A DNA stretch of 64,000 nt from Ampullaceana balthica. Taxonomy: Eukaryota > Mollusca > Gastropoda > Lymnaeidae. The stretch is from assembly GCA_944989445.1 (NCBI GenBank), contig CALYLW010000738.1, positions 149,364 to 213,363 of the forward strand. Reading direction: 5' to 3'. The position numbers were made by a program, and so were the translations under genes. Numbering within the stretch: position 1 is the stretch's first letter; the number at the start of each line of letters is the position of its first letter. The notes under the pieces are model-generated. The model worked only from the letters and a program-made list of their open reading frames with translations. It was not told the origin of the DNA and made no database searches. Positions 39,190-54,300 of the stretch are shown in pieces.

Positions 39190-39306
39190 TCTTAAACACT
39201 CGCTACGTCACACATGGCCTTACCCCCCCCCTTTTCTGTCACAAACTGTCACACTTTCTTAACCACCCCCTTCCCTCAAGCTTCACGTATTTTATGGGCG
39301 GCCCCA
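39190..39306 (-). mobile_element. truncated relative of the 37585 MITE
   Basis: Reverse complement begins ggggccgcccataaaatacg and runs through a G-rich stretch (gaagggggtggttaag) like the left half of 37585-37993. Only one end is present. Confidence 0.6.
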
Positions 39307-39324
39307 TATGGAAACGACAGGTTC

Positions 39325-39430
39325 TGGGAAGAGGAGTATGTTCTCAGTTTCCAAGTCTTTTGAAATTGCAAAGAAGAGATCAAGATTTGCTGGATACTTT
39401 CAACACTTAGCGGCTTTTCGTGCAGATCTG
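39325..39430 (+). pseudogene. hAT-A-like transposase scrap
   Basis: About 100 bp match 26195-26290 closely in DNA (gtatgttctcagtttccaag, then agatttgctgga). It corresponds to the hAT C-terminal segment with CSQFSNLLKLQ. No ends of the element are present. Confidence 0.75.
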
Positions 39431-39439
39431 AACAACAAT

Positions 39440-39665
39440 TATATTGAACAACCTTTCTGTCGCGCAATAAGGTGCGTATTTTATTGACAACTCTTTTTAT
39501 AAACATATTCCTGATCGGTGCACATTATATTAAACATGTTTTACGACACAACTGCAATTTTGTATTTCTGGATGGTCTGGCGCTTCGTATTATAATGCAC
39601 ATTCTTTTAGTTACGTCTCGTACATAGAGAATTTATAGTGAAAAACTTGGTTTTTTACGTTTTTT
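39440..39665 (-). repeat. modular dispersed repeat, module 1, inverted
   Basis: Reverse complement of 9598-9795, including ttaatataatgtgcaccgat, gcaattttgtatttctgg and cttttagttacgtctcgtac. It sits head-on to the direct module 2 copies at 39778-40270. Confidence 0.85.
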
Positions 39666-39777
39666 AAAAATTTATACCAAACACCTCATAAGCGCCCGCC
39701 CAACGTTTTATACCAAGTTGTTGTGTTCACGTAGTGAACTCATGGATGTCAACAAAGCAGACGGGTACCGATGCTTA

Positions 39778-40205
39778 TATATAGACTATAGATAAACTAA
39801 AAATGCAATAATTTCAATACGGTACATTCGATCGATCTGAAATTTTGATACAGTGCATTGTCATCCAAGATCGATTTGTGGTAAAATTTTTAGATCTCTG
39901 GGACCATCAGAAGTGGTTTAATTTTACGTTTCAAGATTTGAAGGAAGGGTGGAAGGAAGGATGGATGGATACAACATACAAACATTGTGACTTAAATAAA
40001 AGCGTGCAATAAAATAACATGATACATAGGAATAAATAAAATAATTTTAAAAAATCAATAATTTAATTACGGTACATGCGATCGATCTGACATTTTGATA
40101 CATAGTTTTTATCATCGGTACGAAACTGCCTGCAAAAATTCAGCTATCTAGCTTACGAGGAAGTGGGTTAAAAATCGATCATAGTTTGGGCGACAGACAA
40201 GCAAT

Positions 40206-40236
<31 letters not shown>

Positions 40237-40270
40237 CCAGACACCACGAGTTAATATAAAGGATTTAAAA
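39778..40270 (+). repeat. modular dispersed repeat, two module 2 copies
   Basis: First copy 39778-40010 with ggtacattcgatcgatctga near 39822. Second copy 40010-40270, starting aataacatgatacataggaa as at 9825 and 11285, with ggtacatgcgatcgatctga near 40072 and ending gttaatataaaggatttaaa. A (gcaa)n tract lies at 40199-40237 within the second copy. Confidence 0.85.
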
Positions 40271-40773
40271 ATGCACTGTCATTCTCTACTATATGGGAAC
40301 ACATTACAAAAATGAATTGACCAATGCAGATCGATGTATTGAAAGTAATATAAAAAAAAATTTAAAAATTAAGAAAATCGTAAATAAGAAACAGATCTTA
40401 AAACAAATTATTATTTATTTAATGACAACTGAAAATTAAAATCTAGAATCCAGAATATAAGAGAAAAAATATTTTTAATTTACTTATTAAAAGACAAGAT
40501 AACCAATTAACGCCAAGGTGTTGTGACTTTAAGACCTGTTATAATTGCCCAGGAATCTGTGTGTGTGTAGTGTCAGGGGGGGGGGTTGGTTAAGCGGGGA
40601 AGCTAAGAAATCAGAGCTACAGTCTGGTGAAGAAAAAATGAAATAATGCTTCTGTAATACTTTCGTGTGATAGAATTGACCTTTCAAATTTAGAAGCATT
40701 CTTGACGGACTTATCCCAAAAGAAAGAGTCGGTTTTTTAGATCGACAGTGCTGACGAGGAGCATTAGAATCTG
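40271..40773. other. unassigned AT-rich spacer
   Basis: A-rich, with a G-run at 40577-40586. No coding or repeat signal. Confidence 0.4.
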
Positions 40774-41427
40774 CTTAATTAGTTGAACTCAACTTTGATC
40801 TTGTTTAGTGAAACTTTATCTGGTTAATTAGTGAAACTTTGATCCCTTTTAATTAGTGAAACTTTGATCTCGTTAATTAGTGAAACTTTGATCCCTTTTA
40901 ATTAGTGAAACTTTGATCTCGTTAATTAGTGAAACTTTGATCCCTTTTAATTAGTGAAACTTTGATCTCGTTAATTAGTGAAACGTTGATCCCTTTTAAT
41001 TAGTGAAACTTTGATCCCTTTTAGTTAGTGAAACTTTGATCTCGTTAATTAGTGAAACTTTGATCTCGTTAATTAGTGAAACTTTGATATCGTTAATTAG
41101 TGAAACTTTGATCCCTTTTAATTAGTGAAACTTTGATCTCGTTAATTAGTGAAACTCTGATCTCGTTAATTAGTGAAACTTTGATCTAGTTAATTAGTGA
41201 AACTTTGATCTCGTTAATTAGTGAAACTCTGATCCCTTTTAATTAGTGAAACTCTGATCCCTTTTAATAAGTGAAACTCTGATCCCTTTTAAATAATGAA
41301 ACTGTAATCCTTTTAATAAGTGAAACTTGAATCCTTTTAATTAGTGAAGGTTTGATCTGGCTAATTAGTGACACTTTGATTTGGATAAAGAGTGAAACGT
41401 TTATCAGGTTGATTAGTGAGGTTTATG
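40774..41427. repeat. 24/25-bp minisatellite (about 26 units)
   Basis: Two unit types, ttagtgaaactttgatctcg plus ttaa (24 bp) and ttagtgaaactttgatccct plus tttaa (25 bp), alternate through 40850-41000 as a 49-bp dimer and are then mixed. Both edges are degenerate (ttgaactcaactttgatctt on the left; gtgaaggtttgatctgg on the right). Confidence 0.95.
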
Positions 41428-42374
41428 GAGTACAATATTACCAGCATTTTGATTTACTTTAAAACTATTTACCTCTTATCATCTAGATGTCACTCAAAGA
41501 TGTTACTTCCGCATCATTCCTGCCTTTTTATATGTTCGCCTAAGGATTACCTTAGCTGATATGTTTTCAAGTTTGTCTATTGTTTACAGGGGTTATTTTC
41601 ATTACGATATTCCTATCTTTGCTAAAAAATTAACAAGGGATGCTGTAATTCTAATGATTAAAAGATAAAAACTTCCAATTTTATTGCATTATTGGAAAAT
41701 CCTTATCTTAAGCGACTTTGTGGATTTCGCCAACTAATTACATGAGTCATCTTAAATATGGTGTACAATTGATTTGTGATTTGGTGAATTTGTATTATTA
41801 TTATTATTATTACTACTACTATTATTGTTATTATTATTATTATTATTATTAATTTTCCCCCATTGAGTTAGGAACGGGTACACGCTTGTGGCTGATCAGG
41901 GTTAAGGTTTGAGAACCACTTTCTGAACGACGCAGTCTGCCCTACAGCTGCTGGCCGAGGACTGTTTACATTAGCTTGACTCTACTTCAGTCGAGGATTA
42001 TATTACCTGGGATTACAATGTCCTGAAGAGGATAAGCATATTTGTGGGTAAATGTTTGAAGTGTGCTGCATCGGCCTTGTCTAGTAGATTAGCTTCGAAC
42101 ATTTCAGGTAGCCGTTGGATGGGGAAAGAACATAAGAGCTACAGTAGCTTTTTTGGTGTACTCGGAAGCGTCTCTGATAATAGAGGTTTAGTAAAAATTG
42201 ATTTGTACCTATAAAACTTGGGGGCAACATTCTAATGTCGGTGTAATAGCAAAAAAAAATGTGTTTGCGAAAGATAATATTTGGTGTCGTAGAAATATGT
42301 TGGCGCAAGATTGAAATATTCAAATTTTTGTGTTTATGGGATCACCTTGGTATTACGTAAAATATGTGAATGTA
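41428..42374. other. unassigned sequence with (TTA)n microsatellite
   Basis: A (tta)n tract runs from 41792 to 41851 with a short tac interruption. The rest is AT-rich. No credible coding sequence is present. Confidence 0.5.
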
Positions 42375-45300
42375 TGTGACAGTAACAATTCCTGTCATGT
42401 CAACAAATGGCTGAATAGTGAAATAGAGATGCCCAGTTAAGTCATAGTAGCAAAGACATGTCCCATTAACAAATAACTGTCACAGTTTCACAAAGACGTC
42501 CACACAACAAATGGCTGTCAGAGTCATATTGAAGTGTCGATTTAACAAATGGCTGTCACGGTAACATATAGGTCCCCATTTAACAAATGGCTGTCACGGT
42601 AACATAGAGATGCCCAATCAACATATGGCTGTCACAGTAACACAGAGATGTCGAATCAACATATGGCTGTAACAGTAACACAGAGATGTCAAATCAACAT
42701 ATGGCTGTCACAGTAACATAGAGATGTCCAATCAACATATGGCTGTCACAGTAACATAGAGATGCCCAATAAACAAATGACTGTCAAAGTAACATAGAGA
42801 TGTCCAATCAACATATGGCTGTCACAGTAACATAGAGATGTCCAATCAACATATGGCTGTCACAGTAACATAGAGATGTCCAATCAACATATGGCTGTCA
42901 CAGTAACATAGAGATGTCCAATCAACATATGGCTGTCACAGTAACATAGAGATGTCCAATCAACATATGGCTGTCACAGTAACATAGAGATGTCCAATCA
43001 ACATATGGCTGTCACAGTAACATAGAGAAGACCAATCAACATATGGCTGTCACAGTAACATAGAGATGTCCAATCAACATATGGCTGTCTCAGTAACACA
43101 GAGATGCCCAATCAACATATGGCTGTCACAGTAACACAGAGATTTCCAATCAACATATGGCTGTCACAGTAACATAGAGATGTCTAATTAACAAATGGCT
43201 GTCACAGTAACATAGAGATACCCAATTAACATATGGCTGTCACAGTAACATAGAGATGTCCAATCAACATATGGCTGTCACAGTAACATAGATATGCCCA
43301 ATCAATAAATGACTGTCACAGTAACATAGAGATGTCCAATCAACATATGGCTGTCACAGTAACACAGAGATGTCCAATCAACATATGGCTGTCACAGTAA
43401 CATAGAGATGTCCAATCAACATATGGCTGTCACAGTAACATAGAGATGTCTAATTAACAAATGGCTGTCACAGTAACATAGAGATGTCCAATCAACATAT
43501 GGCTGTCACAGTAACATAGAGATGCCCAATTAACAAATGGCTGTCACAGTAACATAGAGATGTCCAATCAACATATGGCTGTCACAGTAACATAGAGATG
43601 TCCAATCAACATATAGCTGTCACAGTAACACAGAGATGTCCAATCAACATATGGCTGTCACAGTAACATAGAGATGTCCAATCAACATATGGCTGTCACA
43701 GTAACATAGAGATGTCTAATTAACATATGGCTGTCACAGTAACATAGAGATGTCCAATCAACATATGGCTGTCACAGTAACACAGAGATGTCTAATTAAC
43801 AAATGGCTGTCACAGTAACATAGAGATGTCCAATCAACATATGGCTGTCACAGTAACATAGAGATGTCCCAATTAACAAATGGCTGTCACAGTAACATAG
43901 AGATGTCCAATCAACATATGGCTGTCACAGTAACATAGATATGTCTAATTAACAAATGGCTGTCACAGTAACATAGAGAGGTCCAATCAACATATGGCTG
44001 TCACAGTAACATAGAGATGTCCCAATTAACAAATGGCTGTCACAGTAACACAGAGATGTCCAATCAACAAATGGCTGTCACAGTAACATAGAGATGTCCA
44101 ATCAACAAATGGCTGTCACAGTAACATAGAGATGTCCAATCAACAAATGGCTGTCACAGTAACATAGATATGTCTAATTAACAAATGGCTGTCACAGTAA
44201 CATAGAGAGGTCCAATCAACATATGGCTGTCACAGTAACATAGAGATGTCCAATCAACAAATGGCTGTCACAGTAACATAGAGATGTCCAATCAACAAAT
44301 GGCTGTCACAGTAACATAGATATGTCCAATCAACATATGGCTGTCACAGTAACATAGAGATGTCCAATCAACAAATGGCTGTCACAGTAACATAGAGATG
44401 TCCAATCAACATATGGCTGTCACAGTAACATAGAGATGTCCAATCAACAAATGGCTGTCACAGTAACATAGAGATGTCCAATCAACATATGGCTGTCACA
44501 GTAACATAGAGATGTCCAATCAACAAATGGCTGTCACAGTAACATAGAGATGTCCAATCAACATATGGCTGTCACAGTAACATAGAGATGTCCAATCAAC
44601 AAATGGCTGTCACAGTAACATAGAGATGTCCAATCAACATATGGCTGTCACAGTAACATAGAGAGGTCCAATCAACATATGGCTGTCACAGTAACATAGA
44701 GATGTCCAATCAACATATGGCTGTCACAGTAACATAGATATGTCTAATTAACAAATGGCTGTCACAGTAACATAGAGAGGTCCAATCAACATATGGCTGT
44801 CACAGTAACATAGAGATGTCCCAATTAACAAATGGCTGTCACAGTAACATAGAGATGTCCAATCAACAAATGGCTGTCACAGTAACATAGAGATGTCTAA
44901 TTAACAAATGGCTGTCACAGTAACATAGAGATGTCTAATTAACAAATGGCTGTCACAGTAACATAGAGATGTCCAATCAACAAATGGCTGTCACAGTAAC
45001 ATAGAGATGTCTAATTAACAAATGGCTGTCACAGTAACATAGAGATGTCTAATTAACAAATGGCTGTCACAGTAACATAGAGATGTCCAATCAACAAATG
45101 GCTGTCACAGTAACATAGAGATGTCTAATTAACAAATGGCTGTCACAGTAACATAGAGATGTCTAATTAACAAATGGCTGTCACAGTAACATAGAGATGT
45201 CTAATTAACAAATGGCTGTCACAGTAACATAGATATGTCTAATTAACAAATGGCTGTCACAGTAACATAGATATGTCTAATTAACAAATGGCTGTCACAG

Positions 45301-48300
45301 TAACATAGAGAGGTCTAATCAACATATGGCTGTCACAGTAACATAGAGATGTCTAATTAACAAATGGCTGTCACAGTAACATAGAGAGGTCCAATCAACA
45401 TATGGCTGTCACAGTAACATAGAGATGTCCAATCAACAAATGGCTGTCACAGTAACATAGAGATGTCCAATCAACATATGGCTGTCACAGTAACATAGAG
45501 ATGTCCAATCAACAAATGGCTGTCACAGTAACATAGAGATGTCCAATCAACATATGGCTGTCACAGTAACATAGAGAGGTCCAATCAACATATGGCTGTC
45601 ACAGTAACATAGAGATGTCCAATCAACATATGGCTGTCACAGTAACATAGATATGTCTAATTAACAAATGGCTGTCACAGTAACATAGAGAGGTCCAATC
45701 AACATATGGCTGTCACAGTAACATAGAGATGCCCAATTAACAAATGGCTGTCACAGTAACACAGAGATGTCCAATCAACAAATGGCTGTCACAGTAACAT
45801 AGAGATGTCTAATTAACAAATGGCTGTCACAGTAACATAGAGATGTCTAATTAACAAATGGCTGTCACAGTAACATAGAGATGTCCAATCAACATATGGC
45901 TGTCACAGTAACATAGAGATGTCTAATTAACAAATGGCTGTCACAGTAACATAGAGATGTCTAATTAACAAATGGCTGTCACAGTAACATAGAGATGTCT
46001 AATTAACAAATGGCTGTCACAGTAACATAGAGATGTCTAATTAACAAATGGCTGTCACAGTAACATAGAGATGTCTAATTAACAAATGGCTGTCACAGTA
46101 ACATAGAGATGTCCAATCAACATATGGCTGTCACAGTAACATAGAGATGTCTAATTAACAAATGGCTGTCACAGTAACATAGAGATGTCCAATCAACATA
46201 TGGCTGTCACAGTAACATAGAGATGTCTAATCAACAAATGGCTGTCACAGTAACATAGAGATGTCCAATCAACATATGGCTGTCACAGTAACATAGAGAT
46301 GTCCAATTAACAAATGGCTGTCACAGTAACATAGAGATGTCCAATCAACATATGGCTGTCACAGTAACATAGAGATGTCTAATTAACAAATGGCTGTCAC
46401 AGTAACATAGAGATGTCCAATCAACATATGGCTGTCACAGTAACATAGATATGTCTAATTAACAAATGGCTGTCACAGTAACATAGAGATGTCTAATTAA
46501 CAAATGGCTGTCACAGTAACATAGAGATGTCCAATCAACAAATGGCTGTCACAGTAACATAGAGATGTCTAATTAACAAATGGCTGTCACAGTAACATAG
46601 AGATGTCCAATCAACAAATGGCTGTCACAGTAACATAGAGATGTCTAATTAACAAATGGCTGTCACAGTAACATAGAGATGTCTAATTAACAAATGGCTG
46701 TCACAGTAACATAGAGATGTCTAATTAACAAATGGCTGTCACAGTAACATAGAGATGTCTAATTAACAAATGGCTGTCACAGTAACATAGAGATGTCTAA
46801 TTAACAAATGGCTGTCACAGTAACATAGAGATGTCCAATCAACATATGGCTGTCACAGTAACATAGAGATGTCTAATTAACAAATGGCTGTCACAGTAAC
46901 ATAGAGAGGTCCAATCAACATATGGCTGTCACAGTAACATAGAGATGTCCAATTAACAAATGGCTGTCACAGTAACATAGAGATGTCCAATCAACAAATG
47001 GCTGTCACAGTAACATAGAGATGTCCAATCAACAAATGGCTGTCACAGTAACATAGAGATGTCCAATCAACAAATGGCTGTCACAGTAACATAGAGATGT
47101 CTAATTAACAAATGGCTGTCACAGTAACATAGAGATGTCCAATCAACATATGGCTGTCACAGTAACATAGAGATGTCCAATCAACAAATGGCTGTCACAG
47201 TAACATAGAGATGTCCAATCAACAAATGGCTGTCACAGTAACATAGAGATGTCCAATCAACATATGGCTGTCACAGTAACATAGAGATGTCCAATCAACA
47301 AATGGCTGTCACAGTAACATAGAGATGTCCAATCAACATATGGCTGTCACAGTAACATAGAGATGTCCAATCAACAAATGGCTGTCACAGTAACATAGAG
47401 ATGTCCAATCAACATATGGCTGTCACAGTAACATAGAGATGTCCAATCAACAAATGGCTGTCACAGTAACATAGAGATGTCCAATCAACATATGGCTGTC
47501 ACAGTAACATAGAGATGTCCAATCAACAAATGGCTGTCACAGTAACATAGAGATGTCCAATCAACATATGGCTGTCACAGTAACATAGAGAGGTCCAATC
47601 AACATATGGCTGTCACAGTAACATAGAGATGTCCAATCAACATATGGCTGTCACAGTAACATAGAGATGTCTAATTAACAAATGGCTGTCACAGTAACAT
47701 AGAGATGTCCAATCAACATATGGCTGTCACAGTAACATAGAGATGTCCAATTAACAAATGGCTGTCACAGTAACATAGAGATGTCCAATCAACAAATGGC
47801 TGTCACAGTAACATAGAGATGTCTAATTAACAAATGGCTGTCACAGTAACATAGAGATGTCTAATTAACAAATGGCTGTCACAGTAACATAGAGATGTCC
47901 AATCAACATATGGCTGTCACAGTAACATAGAGATGTCTAATTAACAAATGGCTGTCACAGTAACATAGAGATGTCTAATTAACAAATGGCTGTCACAGTA
48001 ACATAGAGATGTCTAATTAACAAATGGCTGTCACAGTAACATAGAGATGTCTAATTAACAAATGGCTGTCACAGTAACATAGAGATGTCTAATTAACAAA
48101 TGGCTGTCACAGTAACATAGAGATGTCCAATCAACAAATGGCTGTCACAGTAACATAGAGATGTCCAATTAACAAATGGCTGTCACAGTAACATAGAGAT
48201 GTCCAATCAACATATGGCTGTCACAGTAACATAGAGATGTCCAATCAACAAATGGCTGTCACAGTAACATAGAGATGTCCAATCAACATATGGCTGTCAC

Positions 48301-51300
48301 AGTAACATAGAGATGTCCAATCAACAAATGGCTGTCACAGTAACATAGAGATGTCCAATCAACATATGGCTGTCACAGTAACATAGAGATGTCCAATCAA
48401 CAAATGGCTGTCACAGTAACATAGAGATGTCCAATCAACATATGGCTGTCACAGTAACATAGAGATGTCTAATTAACAAATGGCTGTCACAGTAACATAG
48501 AGATGTCTAATCAACAAATGGCTGTCACAGTAACATAGAGATGTCCAATCAACATATGGCTGTCACAGTAACATAGAGATGTCCAATTAACAAATGGCTG
48601 TCACAGTAACATAGAGATGTCCAATCAACAAATGGCTGTCACAGTAACATAGAGATGTCTAATTAACAAATGGCTGTCACAGTAACATAGAGATGTCCAA
48701 TCAACAAATGGCTGTCACAGTAACATAGAGATGTCCAATTAACAAATGGCTGTCACAGTAACATAGAGATGTCCAATTAACAAATGGCTGTCACAGTAAC
48801 ATAGAGATGTCTAATTAACAAATGGCTGTCACAGTAACATAGAGATGTCCAATCAACATATGGCTGTCACAGTAACATAGAGATGTCCAATTAACAAATG
48901 GCTGTCACAGTAACATAGAGATGTCCAATCAACATATGGCTGTCACAGTAACATAGAGATGTCCAATTAACAAATGGCTGTCACAGTAACATAGAGATGT
49001 CCAATCAACAAATGGCTGTCACAGTAACATAGAGATGTCTAATCAACAAATGGCTGTCACAGTAACATAGAGATGTCTAATTAACAAATGGCTGTCACAG
49101 TAACATAGAGATGTCTAATTAACAAATGGCTGTCACAGTAACATAGAGATGTCTAATTAACAAATGGCTGTCACAGTAACATAGAGATGTCTAATTAACA
49201 AATGGCTGTCACAGTAACATAGAGATGTCCAATTAACAAATGGCTGTCACAGTAACATAGAGATGTCCAATCAACAAATGGCTGTCACAGTAACATAGAG
49301 ATGTCTAATTAACAAATGGCTGTCACAGTAACATAGAGATGTCTAATTAACAAATGGCTGTCACAGTAACATAGAGATGTCTAATTAACAAATGGCTGTC
49401 ACAGTAACATAGAGATGTCTAATTAACAAATGGCTGTCACAGTAACATAGAGATGTCTAATTAACAAATGGCTGTCACAGTAACATAGAGATGTCCAATC
49501 AACAAATGGCTGTCACAGTAACATAGAGATGTCTAATTAACAAATGGCTGTCACAGTAACATAGAGATGTCCAATCAACATATGGCTGTCACAGTAACAT
49601 AGAGATGTCCAATCAACAAATGGCTGTCACAGTAACATAGAGATGTCCAATCAACAAATGGCTGTCACAGTAACATAGAGATGTCCAATCAACATATGGC
49701 TGTCACAGTAACATAGAGATGTCCAATCAACAAATGGCTGTCACAGTAACATAGAGATGTCCAATCAACATATGGCTGTCACAGTAACATAGAGATGTCC
49801 AATCAACAAATGGCTGTCACAGTAACATAGAGATGTCCAATCAACATATGGCTGTCACAGTAACATAGAGATGTCCAATCAACAAATGGCTGTCACAGTA
49901 ACATAGAGATGTCCAATCAACATATGGCTGTCACAGTAACATAGAGATGTCCAATCAACAAATGGCTGTCACAGTAACATAGAGATGTCCAATCAACATA
50001 TGGCTGTCACAGTAACATAGAGAGGTCCAATCAACATATGGCTGTCACAGTAACATAGAGATGTCCAATCAACATATGGCTGTCACAGTAACATAGAGAT
50101 GTCAATTAACAAATGGCTGTCACAGTAACATAGAGATGTCCAATCAACATATGGCTGTCACAGTAACATAGAGATGTCCAATTAACAAATGGCTGTCACA
50201 GTAACATAGAGATGTCCAATCAACAAATGGCTGTCACAGTAACATAGAGATGTCTAATTAACAAATGGCTGTCACAGTAACATAGAGATGTCCAATTAAC
50301 AAATGGCTGTCACAGTAACATAGAGATGTCTAATTAACAAATGGCTGTCACAGTAACATAGAGATGTCTAATTAACAAATGGCTGTCACAGTAACATAGA
50401 TATGTCTAATTAACAAATGGCTGTCACAGTAACATAGATATGTCTAATTAACAAATGGCTGTCACAGTAACATAGAGAGGTCCAATCAACATATGGCTGT
50501 CACAGTAACATTGAGATGTCCCAATTAACAAATGGCTGTCACAGTAACACAGAGATGTCCAATCAACAAATGGCTGTCACAGTAACATAGAGATGTCTAA
50601 TTAACAAATGGCTGTCACAGTAACATAGAGATGTCTAATTAACAAATGGCTGTCACAGTAACATAGAGATGTCTAATTAACAAATGGCTGTCACAGTAAC
50701 ATAGAGATGTCTAATTAACAAATGGCTGTCACAGTAACATAGAGATGTCTAATTAACAAATGGCTGTCACAGTAACATAGAGATGTCCAATCAACAAATG
50801 GCTGTCACAGTAACATAGAGATGTCTAATTAACAAATGGCTGTCACAGTAACATAGAGATGTCCAATCAACAAATGGCTGTCACAGTAACATAGAGATGT
50901 CCAATCAACAAATGGCTGTCACAGTAACATAGAGATGTCCAATCAACATATGGCTGTCACAGTAACATAGAGATGTCCAATCAACAAATGGCTGTCACAG
51001 TAACATAGAGAGGTCCAATCAACATATGGCTGTCACAGTAACATAGAGATGTCCAATCAACAAATGGCTGTCACAGTAACATAGAGATGTCCAATCAACA
51101 TATGGCTGTCACAGTAACATAGAGATGTCCAATCAACAAATGGCTGTCACAGTAACATAGAGATGTCCAATCAACATATGGCTGTCACAGTAACATAGAG
51201 ATGTCCAATCAACATATGGCTGTCACAGTAACATAGAGATGTCCAATCAACATATGGCTGTCACAGTAACATAGAGATGTCTAATTAACAAATGGCTGTC

Positions 51301-54300
51301 ACAGTAACATAGAGAGGTCCAATCAACATATGGCTGTCACAGTAACATAGAGATGTCCCAATTAACAAATGGCTGTCACAGTAACACAGAGATGTCCAAT
51401 CAACAAATGGCTGTCACAGTAACATAGAGATGTCTAATTAACAAATGGCTGTCACAGTAACATAGAGATGTCTAATTAACAAATGGCTGTCACAGTAACA
51501 TAGAGATGTCCAATCAACATATGGCTGTCACAGTAACATAGAGATGTCTAATTAACAAATGGCTGTCACAGTAACATAGAGATGTCTAATTAACAAATGG
51601 CTGTCACAGTAACATAGAGATGTCTAATTAACAAATGGCTGTCACAGTAACATAGAGATGTCCAATCAACAAATGGCTGTCACAGTAACATAGAGATGTC
51701 CAATCAACAAATGGCTGTCACAGTAACATAGAGATGTCCAATCAACATATGGCTGTCACAGTAACATAGAGATGTCCAATCAACAAATGGCTGTCACAGT
51801 AACATAGAGATGTCCAATCAACATATGGCTGTCACAGTAACATAGAGATGTCTAATCAACAAATGGCTGTCACAGTAACATAGAGATGTCCAATCAACAT
51901 ATGGCTGTCACAGTAACATAGAGATGTCCAATTAACAAATGGCTGTCACAGTAACATAGAGAGGTCCAATCAACATATGGCTGTCACAGTAACATAGAGA
52001 TGTCCAATTAACAAATGGCTGTCACAGTAACATAGAGATGTCCAATCAACAAATGGCTGTCACAGTAACATAGAGATGTCCAATCAACAAATGGCTGTCA
52101 CAGTAACATAGAGATGTCTAATTAACAAATGGCTGTCACAGTAACATAGAGATGTCCAATCAACATATGGCTGTCACAGTAACATAGAGATGTCCAATTA
52201 ACAAATGGCTGTCACAGTAACATAGAGATGTCCAATCAACATATGGCTGTCACAGTAACATAGAGATGTCCAATTAACAAATGGCTGTCACAGTAACATA
52301 GAGATGTCCAATTAACAAATGGCTGTCACAGTAACATAGAGATGTCTAATTAACAAATGGCTGTCACAGTAACATAGAGATGTCTAATTAACAAATGGCT
52401 GTCACAGTAACATAGAGATGTCTAATTAACAAATGGCTGTCACAGTAACATAGAGATGTCCAATCAACATATGGCTGTCACAGTAACATAGAGATGTCTA
52501 ATTAACAATGGCTGTCACAGTAACATAGAGATGTCCAATCAACATATGGCTGTCACAGTAACATAGAGATGTCCAATTAACAAATGGCTGTCACAGTAAC
52601 ATAGAGATGTCCAATCAACAAATGGCTGTCACAGTAACATAGAGATGTCCAATCAACAAATGGCTGTCACAGTAACATAGAGATGTCCAATCAACAAATG
52701 GCTGTCACAGTAACATAGAGATGTCCAATCAACAAATGGCTGTCACAGTAACATAGAGATGTCCAATCAACATATGGCTGTCACAGTAACATAGAGATGT
52801 CCAATCAACAAATGGCTGTCACAGTAACATAGAGATGTCCAATCAACAAATGGCTGTCACAGTAACATAGAGATGTCCAATCAACATATGGCTGTCACAG
52901 TAACATAGAGATGTCCAATCAACAAATGGCTGTCACAGTAACATAGAGATGTCCAATCAACATATGGCTGTCACAGTAACATAGAGATGTCCAATCAACA
53001 AATGGCTGTCACAGTAACATAGAGATGTCCAATCAACATATGGCTGTCACAGTAACATAGAGATGTCCAATCAACAAATGGCTGTCACAGTAACATAGAG
53101 ATGTCCAATCAACATATGGCTGTCACAGTAACATAGAGATGTCCAATCAACAAATGGCTGTCACAGTAACATAGAGATGTCCAATCAACATATGGCTGTC
53201 ACAGTAACATAGAGATGTCCAATCAACATATGGCTGTCACAGTAACATAGAGATGTCCAATCAACATATGGCTGTCACAGTAACATAGAGATGTCCAATC
53301 AACAAATGGCTGTCACAGTAACATAGAGAGGTCCAATCAACATATGGCTGTCACAGTAACATAGAGATGTCCCAATTAACAAATGGCTGTCACAGTAACA
53401 TAGAGATGTCCAATCAACAAATGGCTGTCACAGTAACATAGAGATGTCTAATTAACAAATGGCTGTCACAGTAACATAGAGATGTCTAATTAACAAATGG
53501 CTGTCACAGTAACATAGAGATGTCCAATCAACATATGGCTGTCACAGTAACATAGAGATGTCTAATTAACAAATGGCTGTCACAGTAACATAGAGATGTC
53601 TAATTAACAAATGGCTGTCACAGTAACATAGAGATGTCTAATTAACAAATGGCTGTCACAGTAACATAGAGATGTCTAATTAACAAATGGCTGTCACAGT
53701 AACATAGAGATGTCTAATTAACAAATGGCTGTCACAGTAACATAGAGATGTCCAATCAACATATGGCTGTCACAGTAACATAGAGATGTCCAATTAACAA
53801 ATGGCTGTCACAGTAACATAGAGATGTCCAATCAACATATGGCTGTCACAGTAACATAGAGATGTCCAATCAACAAATGGCTGTCACAGTAACATAGAGA
53901 TGTCCAATCAACAAATGGCTGTCACAGTAACATAGAGATGTCCAATCAACAAATGGCTGTCACAGTAACATAGAGATGTCCAATCAACATATGGCTGTCA
54001 CAGTAACATAGAGATGTCCAATCAACAAATGGCTGTCACAGTAACATAGAGATGTCCAATCAACATATGGCTGTCACAGTAACATAGAGATGTCCAATTA
54101 ACAAATGGCTGTCACAGTAACATAGAGATGTCCAATCAACAAATGGCTGTCACAGTAACATAGAGATGTCCAATCAACATATGGCTGTCACAGTAACATA
54201 GAGATGTCCAATTAACAAATGGCTGTCACAGTAACATAGAGATGTCCAATCAACATATGGCTGTCACAGTAACATAGAGATGTCAATTAACAAATGGCTG

